Below are positions 45,849 through 55,602 of a stretch of DNA of 64,000 nucleotides, piece after piece. Under the pieces are notes generated by a model, which worked only from the letters and a program-made list of their open reading frames with translations, had not been told where the DNA came from and made no database searches. The DNA lies in contig NZ_CM000776.2 of the NCBI RefSeq assembly GCF_000162575.1, positions 1,393,629 to 1,457,628 of the forward strand. Reading direction: 5' to 3'. The stretch comes from Helicobacter canadensis MIT 98-5491 (GTDB lineage: Bacteria > Campylobacterota > Campylobacteria > Campylobacterales > Helicobacteraceae). Made by a program: the position numbers and the translations under genes. Within the stretch, counting starts at the first letter, position 1. Each line of letters opens with the position of its first letter.

Positions 45849-47858
45849 CTATGCTTCTAATACTTCTTCTTTTAAAGCGACAAGCACCATAGAATAAAGC
45901 ATTTTTTTTGTATATTCTGTAAAACCGCCTTTGGAATTCAAACAAACTTCAGTCCTCAAAAGATAATACTTTTGCCCAATCTGAATAATCTGCTCTGCAT
46001 CTTTAATGTTTTTGAAATCTATTTTTTCATTCAACTCATATTTTTCAAAACTAAAATCAGGATTTGTACTTGCTAAAATATTCCTATGATTATCAAAAAG
46101 AACCACAAAAATCTCACTCTTATCTGAAATAATAGGCGAATCTTTAGGTATAATGTTTTGAATTAATTCTGTGATTTTTTGAATATCCAAAACAAAAGCT
46201 AAACCTCCAATAAAACGCATTCCTTCTTTAATGCCAACATAAAATATAATTGTCGAATTATCACCATACAATGGTGTTGGTTCATAATTTGAAGGCACAA
46301 TTCCTGCATTCAAAGAACCATTTTCAATGCGTTCAACTAATTTTGCTTTTTGATTGCTATCAATCTTAACTTCATCAAGAGCATCAACAAGAATATTCCC
46401 CTCTCGATCAAACAATAAAATATTGTGATATTTTTTCAAGCTTTCACTAAGATTTTTCAAAAATAATTGCAAATTTTCTTTTGTGATACTAGAACGCTTA
46501 TTATCATTTTTAGAAACAATAAAACTTGAAAATTCTGGGATATTTTTAATCCAACCAATTTCATCAATACTCTCTTTCATCCAATTATCCATTAAAGTTA
46601 CGGCGTATTTAGAGTAATAATTCACAATATTAAAAAGTGCACCATAAATGCCCTTTTGTAATTCCTCTGTTGATTGAATACATAAGGTATTCATTTCTTC
46701 ACTCAAGATTCTAATATTATTTAAAATAGGATTAAGTGTATAAGAATGGCTTTTGGAGGCGATAATTTCTCCATTAATCACTGCATCGCCTAACTCTTCA
46801 TTGATATTTTCTCCCTCGGCAATCACAGAATCTAGCTCATCTGTAATTAAAAGTGAATCTTTTAGCATTTCAGTGTCTATCTTTTGTTTGTTTTGCTGTT
46901 TAATATCAAAAGCTACATACAAAGGTAAAATCCGACACACTTTCCAATTCTCTACAAGACTTCCCACCTGCATAGGTTCAATTCCATCTTGCGACAACAT
47001 ACATACTTTTGAACGAAACTCTGTAAAGCTATAATCCCCAAAAACATTAACCTTTAGAGGCTGTCCTATGCTAAAATTTTTGGGATTATCTGAAAATAAA
47101 ATCGTATTTCTTTGATTGATGATAACAAGATTTGCTTGTGGGAATCGGTAAGCAAAATGGCGATTCAACCACTCAAAAATACCCTGAAAATCCAACACAA
47201 AAACCGCTACCAATTTCATTGGGCGACCTTCATCTTCACGCAAAGGCAACACAAAGAAAAACTCTTGTTTTTCTTCTTGTATACCATTTTGCATATAAAA
47301 ATCAACTTTACTATAAAAATCCCCAAAGGCTTCAAGATTATTTGCCTCTAAAATAACCGATAAGCTCGTTTTATTTTGCACTTTTGATGAAAGAGACTTC
47401 AATAAATTCCCTTTATCATCAAACAAAAGTATGTCTTTATAAGCATTACTATGATTAGCAAATTCTTTTAGATATTCAAAAATCGTTTCTTGAGCCTGTG
47501 CATTAGCGCATTGCTCCAAAATATAACGACTCTTTGAAAAGGCTAGAATCTCTCCATAACGACTTTGCAAAAAAGCACTCAACATTTCTGAAAAAATCTT
47601 TGAGGAAGTTTTCGCCTCTTCATAAAGATTCAAAAAACTTTGCTCTATGATAGTATTAATTAATTTTTCTTGGAGATTTTCAAATTTTTCTTGAGTTTGC
47701 TCCATATAGTCAAATAGATTAGCTGCAATATCTAAAGAACTAATTTTTCCAGTCAATGTAGTTTTACTAAGCAAGGTATTAAGCGATGAAAATTGAGATT
47801 TATAGCGTTGTGCCATTGGCATATATGCACTTAAAAGATTGAGTGTTGATTGCTCCAT
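45849..47858 (-). CDS. large Cache-like sensory protein with no output domain seen
   Basis: A 669-residue protein in which two ligand-binding-like halves can be traced. Each has a ILLFDxxGNIL/LL segment (about 142-151 and 478-487) followed by strand-rich stretches like FVLDFQGIFEWL and FVLDIQKITELI, a pattern of double Cache-type domains. No membrane segment, signal peptide, methyl-accepting or kinase domain is visible. Chemotaxis proteins of Campylobacterota often carry such domains, so a sensory role is likely but its partner is unknown. Confidence 0.55.
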   Translation of the reverse strand: MEQSTLNLLSAYMPMAQRYKSQFSSLNTLLSKTTLTGKISSLDIAANLFDYMEQTQEKFENLQEKLINTIIEQSFLNLYEEAKTSSKIFSEMLSAFLQSRYGEILAFSKSRYILEQCANAQAQETIFEYLKEFANHSNAYKDILLFDDKGNLLKSLSSKVQNKTSLSVILEANNLEAFGDFYSKVDFYMQNGIQEEKQEFFFVLPLREDEGRPMKLVAVFVLDFQGIFEWLNRHFAYRFPQANLVIINQRNTILFSDNPKNFSIGQPLKVNVFGDYSFTEFRSKVCMLSQDGIEPMQVGSLVENWKVCRILPLYVAFDIKQQNKQKIDTEMLKDSLLITDELDSVIAEGENINEELGDAVINGEIIASKSHSYTLNPILNNIRILSEEMNTLCIQSTEELQKGIYGALFNIVNYYSKYAVTLMDNWMKESIDEIGWIKNIPEFSSFIVSKNDNKRSSITKENLQLFLKNLSESLKKYHNILLFDREGNILVDALDEVKIDSNQKAKLVERIENGSLNAGIVPSNYEPTPLYGDNSTIIFYVGIKEGMRFIGGLAFVLDIQKITELIQNIIPKDSPIISDKSEIFVVLFDNHRNILASTNPDFSFEKYELNEKIDFKNIKDAEQIIQIGQKYYLLRTEVCLNSKGGFTEYTKKMLYSMVLVALKEEVLEA

Positions 47859-47991
47859 TGTTTATTTTCCTTGAAATAAAATAATTTAGACTATTATAAC
47901 AAGTTATTTTTAAACAAAAGACATAAAGTATAACAAGCTTTAGAGATTATTACTAATTTTTTAAAATATTTTAATTAATGCTTATATATTT

Positions 47992-48537
47992 TTAAGAATC
48001 CCAACTTAACAATAAATCTTTTTGGGAGAGAAAATGATCAAAATGATGCGAACCACCCTCTTGTATCACTAATTTAGAATCTTTAAACTTCTGTGCAGCC
48101 ACCCTATAATCCAAAATCCTATCGCCTTTTTGCAACAATACACAATACAAACTAGGATTAATAGCTTCAACATAATATTTTTTAAGGCTCCAAACCAAAT
48201 CAAGCGTCCAAATAAAATTCTCTCCATTATAAGGGACAGATACTTTGCCAATCGCTGGAAGTAAAGTTTGATACGCATTTATAACAGGATTGATTAACAC
48301 TGCTTTAAGCTGATATTTTTCTGCTAAAAAAGTTGCATAATAGCCACCAAGAGAGCTGCCTACAAGGCAAATTTTTTGCGTCTTTTGGTATTTTTCAATA
48401 AGATTTTCTATCAATTCTATAGCTAAATCTGGCACATAAGGCAAGTTAGGAGTTAGTGCATTAGGGGCAAAACTAGCTATTAAACTACCTTTGTAACAAA
48501 GCCCAACACTCCTAAATCCATGCAAATACAAAAGCAT
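47992..48537 (-). CDS. YqiA-type alpha/beta-hydrolase esterase
   Basis: Small esterase of 181 residues: LLYLHGFRS at the start, the nucleophile elbow GSSLGGYYA near 62-70, and the catalytic His in GGSHHFDHF. The substrate is unknown. It stands alone downstream of tpx on the minus strand. Confidence 0.8.
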   Translation of the reverse strand: MLLYLHGFRSVGLCYKGSLIASFAPNALTPNLPYVPDLAIELIENLIEKYQKTQKICLVGSSLGGYYATFLAEKYQLKAVLINPVINAYQTLLPAIGKVSVPYNGENFIWTLDLVWSLKKYYVEAINPSLYCVLLQKGDRILDYRVAAQKFKDSKLVIQEGGSHHFDHFLSQKDLLLSWDS

Positions 48538-48591
48538 TTTCTCGCCTTATTAATACTTTAATTGATCGCTTTACAAATCACAAAAGCCTAA

Positions 48592-49086
48592 TTATTTAAC
48601 AGCCGCTAAAGCTGCTTCATAATCTGGTTCGCTTGTTACTTCACTAACAATTTCTTTATACACAATTTTACCTTCTGGATTCACTACAAACACTGCGCGT
48701 GTAAGAAGTCCTTCAAGTGGAGAACCTGCCAAAACCACACCATAAGCTTCACCAAATGCTTTGTTTCTAAAATCGCTTAATGCAACAACATTTTTAATGC
48801 CTTCTGTTGAGCAAAATCTCCCTTGTGCAAAAGGCAAATCAAGAGATACTACAAACACTTCAGCATTAGAAAGACTTGCAGCTTTTTTATTAAATTTTCG
48901 TGTTTGAGTGGCACATACACCTGTATCTAATGAAGGCACAACATTGATAATTTGAAATTTACCACTAGCACCACCCACGCTTTTCACACTCAAATCTCCC
49001 GCTACAAGCTCAACTTTAGGAGCACTATCACCAACATTTAGAGTTTTACCACTTAAACTAACTGAATTTCCTTTAAAAGTAACCAT
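48592..49086 (-). CDS. tpx: thiol peroxidase (Tpx)
   Basis: Reduces peroxides with thioredoxin. The peroxidatic Cys is in PSLDTGVCATQTRKFN near 51-66 and the resolving Cys in RFCSTEGI near 91-98. 164 residues. It is the last intact gene before the orphan fragment at 49.2 kb. Confidence 0.96.
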   Translation of the reverse strand: MVTFKGNSVSLSGKTLNVGDSAPKVELVAGDLSVKSVGGASGKFQIINVVPSLDTGVCATQTRKFNKKAASLSNAEVFVVSLDLPFAQGRFCSTEGIKNVVALSDFRNKAFGEAYGVVLAGSPLEGLLTRAVFVVNPEGKIVYKEIVSEVTSEPDYEAALAAVK

Positions 49087-49195
49087 TTTATTATCCTTTC
49101 TATTTTTTAAAGTAGGTTGTTATTTTATAGTAGCTACTCTAAACTAAAAATAAATTTTCAAAAAATTAAGATTTTTATGAAACTAAAATACACAC

Positions 49196-49333
49196 TCACT
49201 TCCCCACCCCCTTCAATCTTCTCACTTCAAACCACAACTTAACATACCCACCCTTATACCAAGTTTTACTTGCTTTTATAAAAGCTTCTCCTAGTTTATA
49301 AGTAAGACATTCTTTTTCTTTTAAAGATTCTTC
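49196..49333 (-). pseudogene. orphan C-terminal fragment of a sulfotransferase-family surface-glycan protein (repeat copy B)
   Basis: Reads EESLKEKEC, TYKLGEAFIKA, then SKTWYKGGYVKLWFEVRRLKGVGK and TGA. The first 63 bp (49333-49271) match 2501-2563 of the sulfotransferase gene at 60 of 63 positions. No start or upstream domain remains: the preceding bases are out of frame (YPNLAKNL) and lack a ribosome-binding site. The rest of the 310-bp gap between tpx and ribBA holds nothing else I can recognise. Confidence 0.75.
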
Positions 49334-49396
49334 GCTAAATTAGGATATTTTATATAAAAATAAAAATCATTGCAGCAGAGCTTATCTTAGCTTCTA

Positions 49397-50428
49397 TCAT
49401 ATTTCAATCCTCTCAAGAATTTTCAAATCAAATCCACTTAGCATACTGCAATCATTTTCATCAAATTTAGAAGTGGTAAGCAGTTTAAAATCTCGAATCT
49501 CCAAGGCTTTTAGAATCTGAGCCCCAATCCCAAGCCCTTTAATGTCCTTGTTTGCCTCTGTAGCAAGGAATATCAAATATCCGCCCTCACTCTTTAGCTT
49601 ATCTATAGCATTCATCAACCCATTAAACTTTTCTGTATCTTCTAGCAACATTAAATCTTGCGTGATGGTGTGGAATTTTACCAAAGGGTTTTGTAATGGA
49701 TTGCCAAATTTAAAAATCGTATGGATTCGATTTAGGTGATCTTTAATTTTGATTTTTTCTGTTTTGGCTTGCAAAAATTGACAACTCTCTTTTGAAAGAA
49801 TTGCAATAAGATTTTCAAAGCTTAAACGATATTGAATCAAATCCGAAACATACAAAATTTTTAGGTTATGCTTAGCAGAAAATTCACTCAAAAACTTATC
49901 ACCCCTCCTTGCCATCAAGCCATCTTCTCTCATAATCTCACAAATTACGCTAATAGGCTTCAATCCTGCTAATTTACAAATATCCACACTCGCTTCTGTA
50001 TGCCCTGTCCGCTCTAGCACTCCACCTTCTTTAGCAATCAAAGGAAAAATATGCCCCGGACGCACAAAATCATCAGGCTTTGCATTTGCCCTGCACATAA
50101 GATTTATAGTCAAATCACGCTCATAAGCAGAAATACCTGTTTTAGCTTCTTTGGCGTCAATAGAAATGGTAAAAGCAGTCTCGTGATTAGAGCTATTATA
50201 GCTAACCATTGGTGGCAAATCTAGTGCATTGGCAATTTCTTTTGTGATAGAAACACAAATAAGCCCTCGTGCTTCTTGAGCCATAAAATTAATTTTTTCT
50301 GGCGTGCTAAAGATTCCTGCCATAACCAAATCGCCCTCATTTTCTCTATCTTCATCATCCATTATAATAATCATTTCACCATTTTTAATGGCTTTAATTG
50401 CTTCTTCTACTCTTAAAATCGCTTCCAT
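49397..50428 (-). CDS. ribBA: 3,4-dihydroxy-2-butanone-4-phosphate synthase with degenerate GTP cyclohydrolase II domain
   Basis: The N-terminal domain (to about 205) makes the four-carbon precursor of riboflavin: DDEDRENEGDLVMAG, GLICVSI, GHTEASVDICKLAG and SVICEIMREDG are present. The C-terminal 138 residues have the outline of GTP cyclohydrolase II but not the CxxGDxxxxxxCxCxxQL zinc site, so that half is probably not catalytic. A separate ribA would be expected elsewhere. 343 residues. Confidence 0.92.
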   Translation of the reverse strand: MEAILRVEEAIKAIKNGEMIIIMDDEDRENEGDLVMAGIFSTPEKINFMAQEARGLICVSITKEIANALDLPPMVSYNSSNHETAFTISIDAKEAKTGISAYERDLTINLMCRANAKPDDFVRPGHIFPLIAKEGGVLERTGHTEASVDICKLAGLKPISVICEIMREDGLMARRGDKFLSEFSAKHNLKILYVSDLIQYRLSFENLIAILSKESCQFLQAKTEKIKIKDHLNRIHTIFKFGNPLQNPLVKFHTITQDLMLLEDTEKFNGLMNAIDKLKSEGGYLIFLATEANKDIKGLGIGAQILKALEIRDFKLLTTSKFDENDCSMLSGFDLKILERIEI

Positions 50429-50458
50429 AACTACCTAACAAATAAAAAATAATCGCAC

Positions 50459-50464
50459 ATTATA
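50459..50464 (-). promoter_or_regulatory. ribBA -10 element
   Basis: TATAAT on the minus strand, 30 bp before the ribBA ATG. No clear -35 box. Confidence 0.4.
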
Positions 50465-50486
50465 ATGCAACTAAACTTAAATACTC

Positions 50487-50538
50487 TAAAATAGCGGTTT
50501 CAAAAAAGCCCAATCAATGAGCTACAAAAGCTATTTTA
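50487..50538. repeat. inverted repeat upstream of ribBA
   Basis: TAAAATAGC and GCTATTTTA form a perfect nine-pair stem around a 34-base region that itself may fold. It lies between ribBA and tRNA-Gln. A regulatory leader, a small RNA or chance cannot be told apart by eye. Confidence 0.3.
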
Positions 50539-50580
50539 AACAAAAACTTAATAACTTTATTGATAAATTCTAGAAAAATC

Positions 50581-50609
50581 TTGACAAAATAATAAATTTC
50601 AAATATAAT
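50581..50609 (+). promoter_or_regulatory. consensus sigma-70 promoter of the tRNA-Gln/tRNA-fMet pair
   Basis: TTGACA at 50581-50586 and TATAAT at 50604-50609, exactly 17 bp apart, 17 bp before tRNA-Gln. Such a full consensus is rare in this group, whose promoters mostly lack a -35 box. Confidence 0.85.
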
Positions 50610-50626
50610 TTCATTTCACTTTTTGT

Positions 50627-50701
50627 TGGGGTATCGCCAAGCGGTAAGGCAGCTGGTTTTGGTCCAGCCATTCCGAGGTTCGAATCCTTGTACCCCAGCC
50701 A
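50627..50701 (+). tRNA. tRNA-Gln (TTG)
   Basis: Acceptor TGGGGTA/TACCCCA, anticodon TTG in the TTTTGGT loop, encoded CCA. Confidence 0.96.
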
Positions 50702-50737
50702 CTTCATAAACTTTCTAAAAATTTTACATTTATTTAT

Positions 50738-50814
<77 letters not shown>

Positions 50815-50820
50815 AATCCT

Positions 50821-51321
50821 TTAAAAATCCAATTCGTGAGTTAGGTTTCTAAATTTAATATCTTCTAATTGTTTCTTAATCTGTTTATTTTCTTCAGTTA
50901 GCGAATCAAGTTGAGTTTGCAATTGGGTAATATTGCGACTAGTGTAATAAATATTGTTTCGAATATAAATTTTTGGAATAAAAAGCAAAAGCACAAAGAG
51001 CATTATTCCAATGGAGATACAAACCATTTTAAAAGAAATTTCTCTTTTTTCTAAATCAATTTGCAAAATTTCTTCTTTTTCCTGCGGATTTAAGCTTGTT
51101 TGATCCATTAAAGTTGATAGCTCTTTGCTAGAAGTTTCATTAATAGGAGAATTTCCACGATAAGGGTCTTCTTCTAGTGTATTTTGAGTATTTTGTGATG
51201 ATTCTTTAAAGCCCTCTTTAGTGCCTAATTCTTGATTATTTTCTTTTTTAAACCGATCCCAAAAGTTTGTTTTTTGGATTTTATCAGACTCTTTTAGTCG
51301 TAAGGATTCATAAGATTCCAT
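50821..51321 (-). CDS. bitopic membrane protein with periplasmic coiled coil, possible FtsL
   Basis: A 166-residue protein: about 97 polar, disordered residues, one membrane helix at about 99-120, and a coiled coil at about 130-157 (ITQLQTQLDSLTEENKQIKKQLEDI). It sits 8 bp downstream of rsmH, where ftsL lies in many bacteria, and has FtsL-type topology, although FtsL usually has a much shorter cytoplasmic part. The divisome role is therefore a hypothesis. Confidence 0.6.
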   Translation of the reverse strand: MESYESLRLKESDKIQKTNFWDRFKKENNQELGTKEGFKESSQNTQNTLEEDPYRGNSPINETSSKELSTLMDQTSLNPQEKEEILQIDLEKREISFKMVCISIGIMLFVLLLFIPKIYIRNNIYYTSRNITQLQTQLDSLTEENKQIKKQLEDIKFRNLTHELDF

Positions 51322-51329
51322 TATATCTC

Positions 51330-52265
51330 TTAATGCAAAAATTCAAAAACACGCATCTTAGAACTACGCGCACGAGGATTATCCTTAATCTCCTCTTCTT
51401 TGGGAATAATTGGCTTCTTATAAAGACTTCTACCCTTTTGATGATTTCTACCGCATTCACATTTTAAAGCTTGTGGAGGACAAATACAGGGATTTTCCCA
51501 TTGTTTAAATTTATTTTTGATAATCCTATCTTCCAAAGAATGAAAGGAAATAAGACAAAGTCGGCTACAATCCTGCATTGTTTGAGAATCAAAAATTTTT
51601 AACATCGATTCTAATTCGCCTAATTCATTATTTACTTCAATCCTCAAAGCCTGAAAAGCAAGTGTGGCGGGGTGAATTTTTGGGTGTTTAAAATGCTTAG
51701 CTATAAATTGGCTAAGCATTTTTGCACTTGTGATTTTTTCTTTTTTACGCAATTCCACAATGCAATAAGCGAGTTTCTTATACTCCCTAATCTCGCCAAA
51801 ATCCCTAAAGATTCGCTCCAATTCAGTTAGTGGATATGAATTAACAATATCCTTTGCGGTGAAATTTTGACTTTGATCCATTCGCATATCAAGAAATTCC
51901 GAATCAAAGCAAAATCCTCGCTCCTTGCTATCAAACTGCATTGAAGAAACCCCAATATCTGCTAGGATTCCAACGATATTATTTTCTCTTTGTAAAATCT
52001 GTTTTAAAACTCCACTAAAGCATCCATATTCAATGCTAAAACGATCACAAAAAGGCTCTAAGCGTTTCTTTGCAAGAGCGATTGCTTCATCGTCTTGATC
52101 AATACCTATAACTTTTAACTTGGGATATTTTTCTAAAAGTGCTAAACTATGCCCCCCAAATCCCAAAGTGCAGTCAATTAAGATTCCACCTTTTTGATTA
52201 ATGATTTCTGTGTTAAAAGCCTCTAAAACTTCTTGCTTTAAAACCGAAATATGTGGAATTTTCAT
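51330..52265 (-). CDS. rsmH: 16S rRNA (cytosine(1402)-N4)-methyltransferase
   Basis: Methylates C1402 in the ribosomal P site. SAM motif [19 protein letters not shown] near 26-44, [26 protein letters not shown] and the terminal [12 protein letters not shown]. It overlaps murA by 4 bp. Confidence 0.96.
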   Translation of the reverse strand: MKIPHISVLKQEVLEAFNTEIINQKGGILIDCTLGFGGHSLALLEKYPKLKVIGIDQDDEAIALAKKRLEPFCDRFSIEYGCFSGVLKQILQRENNIVGILADIGVSSMQFDSKERGFCFDSEFLDMRMDQSQNFTAKDIVNSYPLTELERIFRDFGEIREYKKLAYCIVELRKKEKITSAKMLSQFIAKHFKHPKIHPATLAFQALRIEVNNELGELESMLKIFDSQTMQDCSRLCLISFHSLEDRIIKNKFKQWENPCICPPQALKCECGRNHQKGRSLYKKPIIPKEEEIKDNPRARSSKMRVFEFLH

Positions 52266-53530
52266 TCTTTTTCTCTTGAAATTTTAGCACCAAGCCCAGC
52301 GAGTTTGGCTTCAAGATCCTCATAACCTCTATCAAGATGATAGATTCGATGAATATGACTCTCCCCTTTTGCCACAAGAGCAGCCAAAACTAATGCACTT
52401 GAAGCACGCAAATCTGTTGCCATAACATCCGCACCAAAAAGCTCACTTTTACCTTGAATCGTTGCTGTGTTACCTTTTAGTTTGATATTTGCACCCATTC
52501 TTTGAAGCTCACTTACATGCATAAAGCGATTCTCAAAAAGTCTCTCTTGGATAATGCTACTCCCCTCACACTGCGTAGCTAGAGCCATAAATTGCGCTTG
52601 CATATCGGTAGGAAACCCAGGGTATTCTGTTGTAGAAATCTCAAAACTTTGCCGATTCTTTGCAGGGTAAATTGTAACTGAATCGCCATCAATCTTCATT
52701 GTAAAACCAATCTCCTCAAGCTTAGAAAGGACTGCGGTTAGATGAGTGGGATTAAGGCGGTGTAATGTAATTTGCGAATTAGTAATGGCACCTGCACAAA
52801 GATATGTCCCCGCTTCAATCCTATCTGGAATCACCTCAATATTGGTAGGAAATTTTAAAGGCTCCCTATTTGTGCCATAAATCTCAATTTCATCGCTTCC
52901 AATGCCATTAATCTCTACTCCACTTGCTTTTAAAACTTCACAAAGTTGAATCACTTCTGGCTCTTTTGCGGCATTAATGATTTGCGTTTTACCCTTTGCC
53001 ATAGCAGCTGCCATTAAAATATTCTCGGTGCCTGTCACGGTGATTTTATCAAAATTTATCACGCTCCCTTTTAAGCCCTCTTTTGCTTCTGCAATGATAT
53101 ATCCACCTTGCAGTCGAATCTCAGCGCCCATTTTCTGAAGTGCTTTAATATGCAAATCTACAGGTCTTGCACCAATAGCACAACCTCCCGGTAAGCTCAC
53201 TTCACAACAACCAAATCGCCCCAAAAGTGGTCCTAAAACAAGAATTGAAGCACGCATTTTACGCACAATATCATAATTTGCTTTTGTATTATTAAGTGTT
53301 TTTACAATAATACTTGTTGTGTGTTTATCTAGCGGAATGATTTCACAACCAAGCATATTTAATAAAGAAAAAAATGTCTTAATATCCACAACATTAGGAA
53401 GATTGCTTAAAGTTACCTTTTCTTTAGAGAGCAAACTTAAGGCTATAAGGGGGAGTGCCGAATTTTTTGCTCCTGAAATTTGGATAGAACCTTGCAAATT
53501 TACTTGACCTTCAATGCGTAAAAAATCCAT
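52262..53530 (-). CDS. murA: UDP-N-acetylglucosamine 1-carboxyvinyltransferase
   Basis: First step of peptidoglycan precursor synthesis. It has [11 protein letters not shown] near 19-29, the catalytic (fosfomycin-binding) Cys in [13 protein letters not shown] near 114-126, [10 protein letters not shown] and the late [13 protein letters not shown]. 422 residues. It starts 9 bp after the preceding gene ends. Confidence 0.97.
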   Translation of the reverse strand: MDFLRIEGQVNLQGSIQISGAKNSALPLIALSLLSKEKVTLSNLPNVVDIKTFFSLLNMLGCEIIPLDKHTTSIIVKTLNNTKANYDIVRKMRASILVLGPLLGRFGCCEVSLPGGCAIGARPVDLHIKALQKMGAEIRLQGGYIIAEAKEGLKGSVINFDKITVTGTENILMAAAMAKGKTQIINAAKEPEVIQLCEVLKASGVEINGIGSDEIEIYGTNREPLKFPTNIEVIPDRIEAGTYLCAGAITNSQITLHRLNPTHLTAVLSKLEEIGFTMKIDGDSVTIYPAKNRQSFEISTTEYPGFPTDMQAQFMALATQCEGSSIIQERLFENRFMHVSELQRMGANIKLKGNTATIQGKSELFGADVMATDLRASSALVLAALVAKGESHIHRIYHLDRGYEDLEAKLAGLGAKISREKE

Positions 53531-53539
53531 TTTTTTCCT

Positions 53540-53986
53540 TTATTTTTTTTTCTCGCTACTTTCTCGATTCTTAAGTGCCGCACCAATGAGCGTTTCAATC
53601 TCTTTTTTAAAATTTGGATTTGCCTTTACAAACTCTTCTCTATATCTTGCCACACTATCAATATCAACCGCAGAACACCACGCCAAGGCAGAAATAAAAT
53701 CCATTCTATCTTTATAATCTTTGCTTTCTTTTTTTAAACTATCAAAATTTAAAAAATTTTTCCTAAAAGCATCTAAGACTTCATCCAACTCTTCTTTGCT
53801 AGGATTATTTTGTAAAGTTGAAATAAGATATTGAATGTTTTTTAATAAATTATCCCTACTTTTTTGCGATTCAAGATAAGCTTGAATCTTGCCCAGTATC
53901 AAAAAAGCACTTGAAAGCAAAACAAAAGGCAATATTGCAAATAATAATGCCACCCAAATAAAAAGATAAAATTGGAAGCTATACAC
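53540..53986 (-). CDS. membrane-anchored hypothetical protein between murA and galU
   Basis: A 148-residue protein with an N-terminal hydrophobic segment (about 7-32) and a soluble helical remainder containing PSKEELDEVLDAFRKNFLNFD and SALAWCSAVDIDSVARYREEF. A gene of this size lies at the same place in H. pylori. Function unknown. Confidence 0.75.
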   Translation of the reverse strand: MYSFQFYLFIWVALLFAILPFVLLSSAFLILGKIQAYLESQKSRDNLLKNIQYLISTLQNNPSKEELDEVLDAFRKNFLNFDSLKKESKDYKDRMDFISALAWCSAVDIDSVARYREEFVKANPNFKKEIETLIGAALKNRESSEKKK

Positions 53987-54813
53987 TATTTGCCTTGATA
54001 TTTTTCATAAAACACATTAGTCGCCCTAACAAATCCATCAACACTTCCACAATCATAACGCACACCTTGAAATTTATAGGCAAGCACCATTCCCTTTTTG
54101 CATTGCTCCATTAAAGCATCTGTGATTTGAATCTCACCATTTTTACCAGGTTTTGTGTGTTTTAAAATCTCAAAAATATCAGGAGTTAAAATATAGCGCC
54201 CAATGATAGCTAGATTACTTGGAGCCTCTTCTATGCTTGGTTTTTCAATCATATTATCCACCATAAAAACACCCTTATCCACTTCCCTACCAGAAATTAC
54301 ACCATATTTACTCACCTCTTCTTTAGCCACTTCTTCAACTGCGACAATAGAACATTTGTATTTTTTATAAATTTCACACATTTGAGATAGCACCCCAATA
54401 CCACCCTCATTATCGCACAAATCATCGCTTAAAATCACCCCAAAAGGCTCCTTACCAATAAGATTTTCACCTACTAAAATCGCGTGCCCCAATCCTTTCA
54501 TTTCCATTTGCCTTGTATAAGAAAAAGTGCAAGTGTTTAAAAGGTGGCGAATGTCTTTTAAATAGCCCTCTTTGCTAGTCCCTTGTATTTGGTGTTCTAG
54601 CTCATAACTAATATCAAAATGATCTTCAAGGGATCGTTTGCCTCTTCCTGTTACAATTGCCATATTTGTAATCCCAGCTTCAATTGCTTCCTCTACCCCA
54701 TATTGTATTAAAGGCTTATTGAGAATTGGCAACATTTCCTTGGGTATTGCCTTTGTGGCGGGTAAAAATCTCGTTCCATATCCTGCAGCTGGAAATAGGC
54801 ATTTTTTTATCAT
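53986..54813 (-). CDS. galU: UTP--glucose-1-phosphate uridylyltransferase
   Basis: Makes UDP-glucose for surface glycans. The nucleotide-binding GYGTRFLPATKAIPKEMLPI and later FGVILSDDLCD, EKPS and KPGKNGEIQITDAL segments define the family. 275 residues. It overlaps the preceding membrane-protein gene by 1 bp. Confidence 0.95.
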   Translation of the reverse strand: MIKKCLFPAAGYGTRFLPATKAIPKEMLPILNKPLIQYGVEEAIEAGITNMAIVTGRGKRSLEDHFDISYELEHQIQGTSKEGYLKDIRHLLNTCTFSYTRQMEMKGLGHAILVGENLIGKEPFGVILSDDLCDNEGGIGVLSQMCEIYKKYKCSIVAVEEVAKEEVSKYGVISGREVDKGVFMVDNMIEKPSIEEAPSNLAIIGRYILTPDIFEILKHTKPGKNGEIQITDALMEQCKKGMVLAYKFQGVRYDCGSVDGFVRATNVFYEKYQGK

Positions 54814-54825
54814 TATCTCTCCTTT

Positions 54826-55602
54826 TTAAATCAAATCTATCAAACCACTTTGATAAAGTTTAAAAAATTGTGCCGCAATTCTTGGATTTTTTGAACCCCT
54901 TTTAGTTGCAAAAATAAGAGCTTTTTGTCGAATCTTTTCCCAATTATCAGAATTTTGTAGATCCAATGGTAACTTTTCAAAATAACCTTGCAACACTTCT
55001 AAATATTCTTGATTACTATGTGTATAAAACCCAATACAAAGCGGAAATCTTTCAAATAAAGCAATCTTATCTTCATTGCCCTCAAATCCAAAAATTTCAT
55101 TTTCATTATGGAATTCCGGCATCAAATGGCGGCGATTAGAGGTTACATAAAAACGAATATTTTGCGGGAATCTTTCAATGCTACCCTCTAGGATTGTTTT
55201 TAGATTCTTATATTCTTGATCACTCTCATTAAAACTCAAATCATCGCAAAAAATAATAAACTTATAAGTTTTAGTGCGTAAAAAATCTAAAATTTCAGGC
55301 AATATTTCTAAATCTTGCTTAAAAATTTGCAAAATTCTCAAGCCTTCCTTAGCGTATTTAGGTAAAAGTGCTTTAATTAATGAGGATTTTCCACAGCCCC
55401 TAGCACCCCAAAGCAAAACATTGACACCCCTTCCCTTAAACAAAAAAGATTCGGTATTAGCACACAAAAGCTCTATTTCTTTTTGTAAATTATAAAAATC
55501 ACTCCATTCATAATTTTCTAATTCACAAACTTGATGCAAATATCCACTGCTACGATAAATGGCAGCATAATATCGCTCACAATCCCAATGAAATTGATTC
55601 AT
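54826..55602 (-). CDS. DUF815-type P-loop ATPase
   Basis: A 258-residue AAA-like protein with Walker A LLWGARGCGKSSLIKALL near 65-82, Walker B KFIIFCDDLSFNE near 115-127, and arginines in TSNRRHLMPEF. The length and motifs match DUF815 ATPases. The target is not known. It overlaps clpA by 1 bp. Confidence 0.82.
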   Translation of the reverse strand: MNQFHWDCERYYAAIYRSSGYLHQVCELENYEWSDFYNLQKEIELLCANTESFLFKGRGVNVLLWGARGCGKSSLIKALLPKYAKEGLRILQIFKQDLEILPEILDFLRTKTYKFIIFCDDLSFNESDQEYKNLKTILEGSIERFPQNIRFYVTSNRRHLMPEFHNENEIFGFEGNEDKIALFERFPLCIGFYTHSNQEYLEVLQGYFEKLPLDLQNSDNWEKIRQKALIFATKRGSKNPRIAAQFFKLYQSGLIDLI

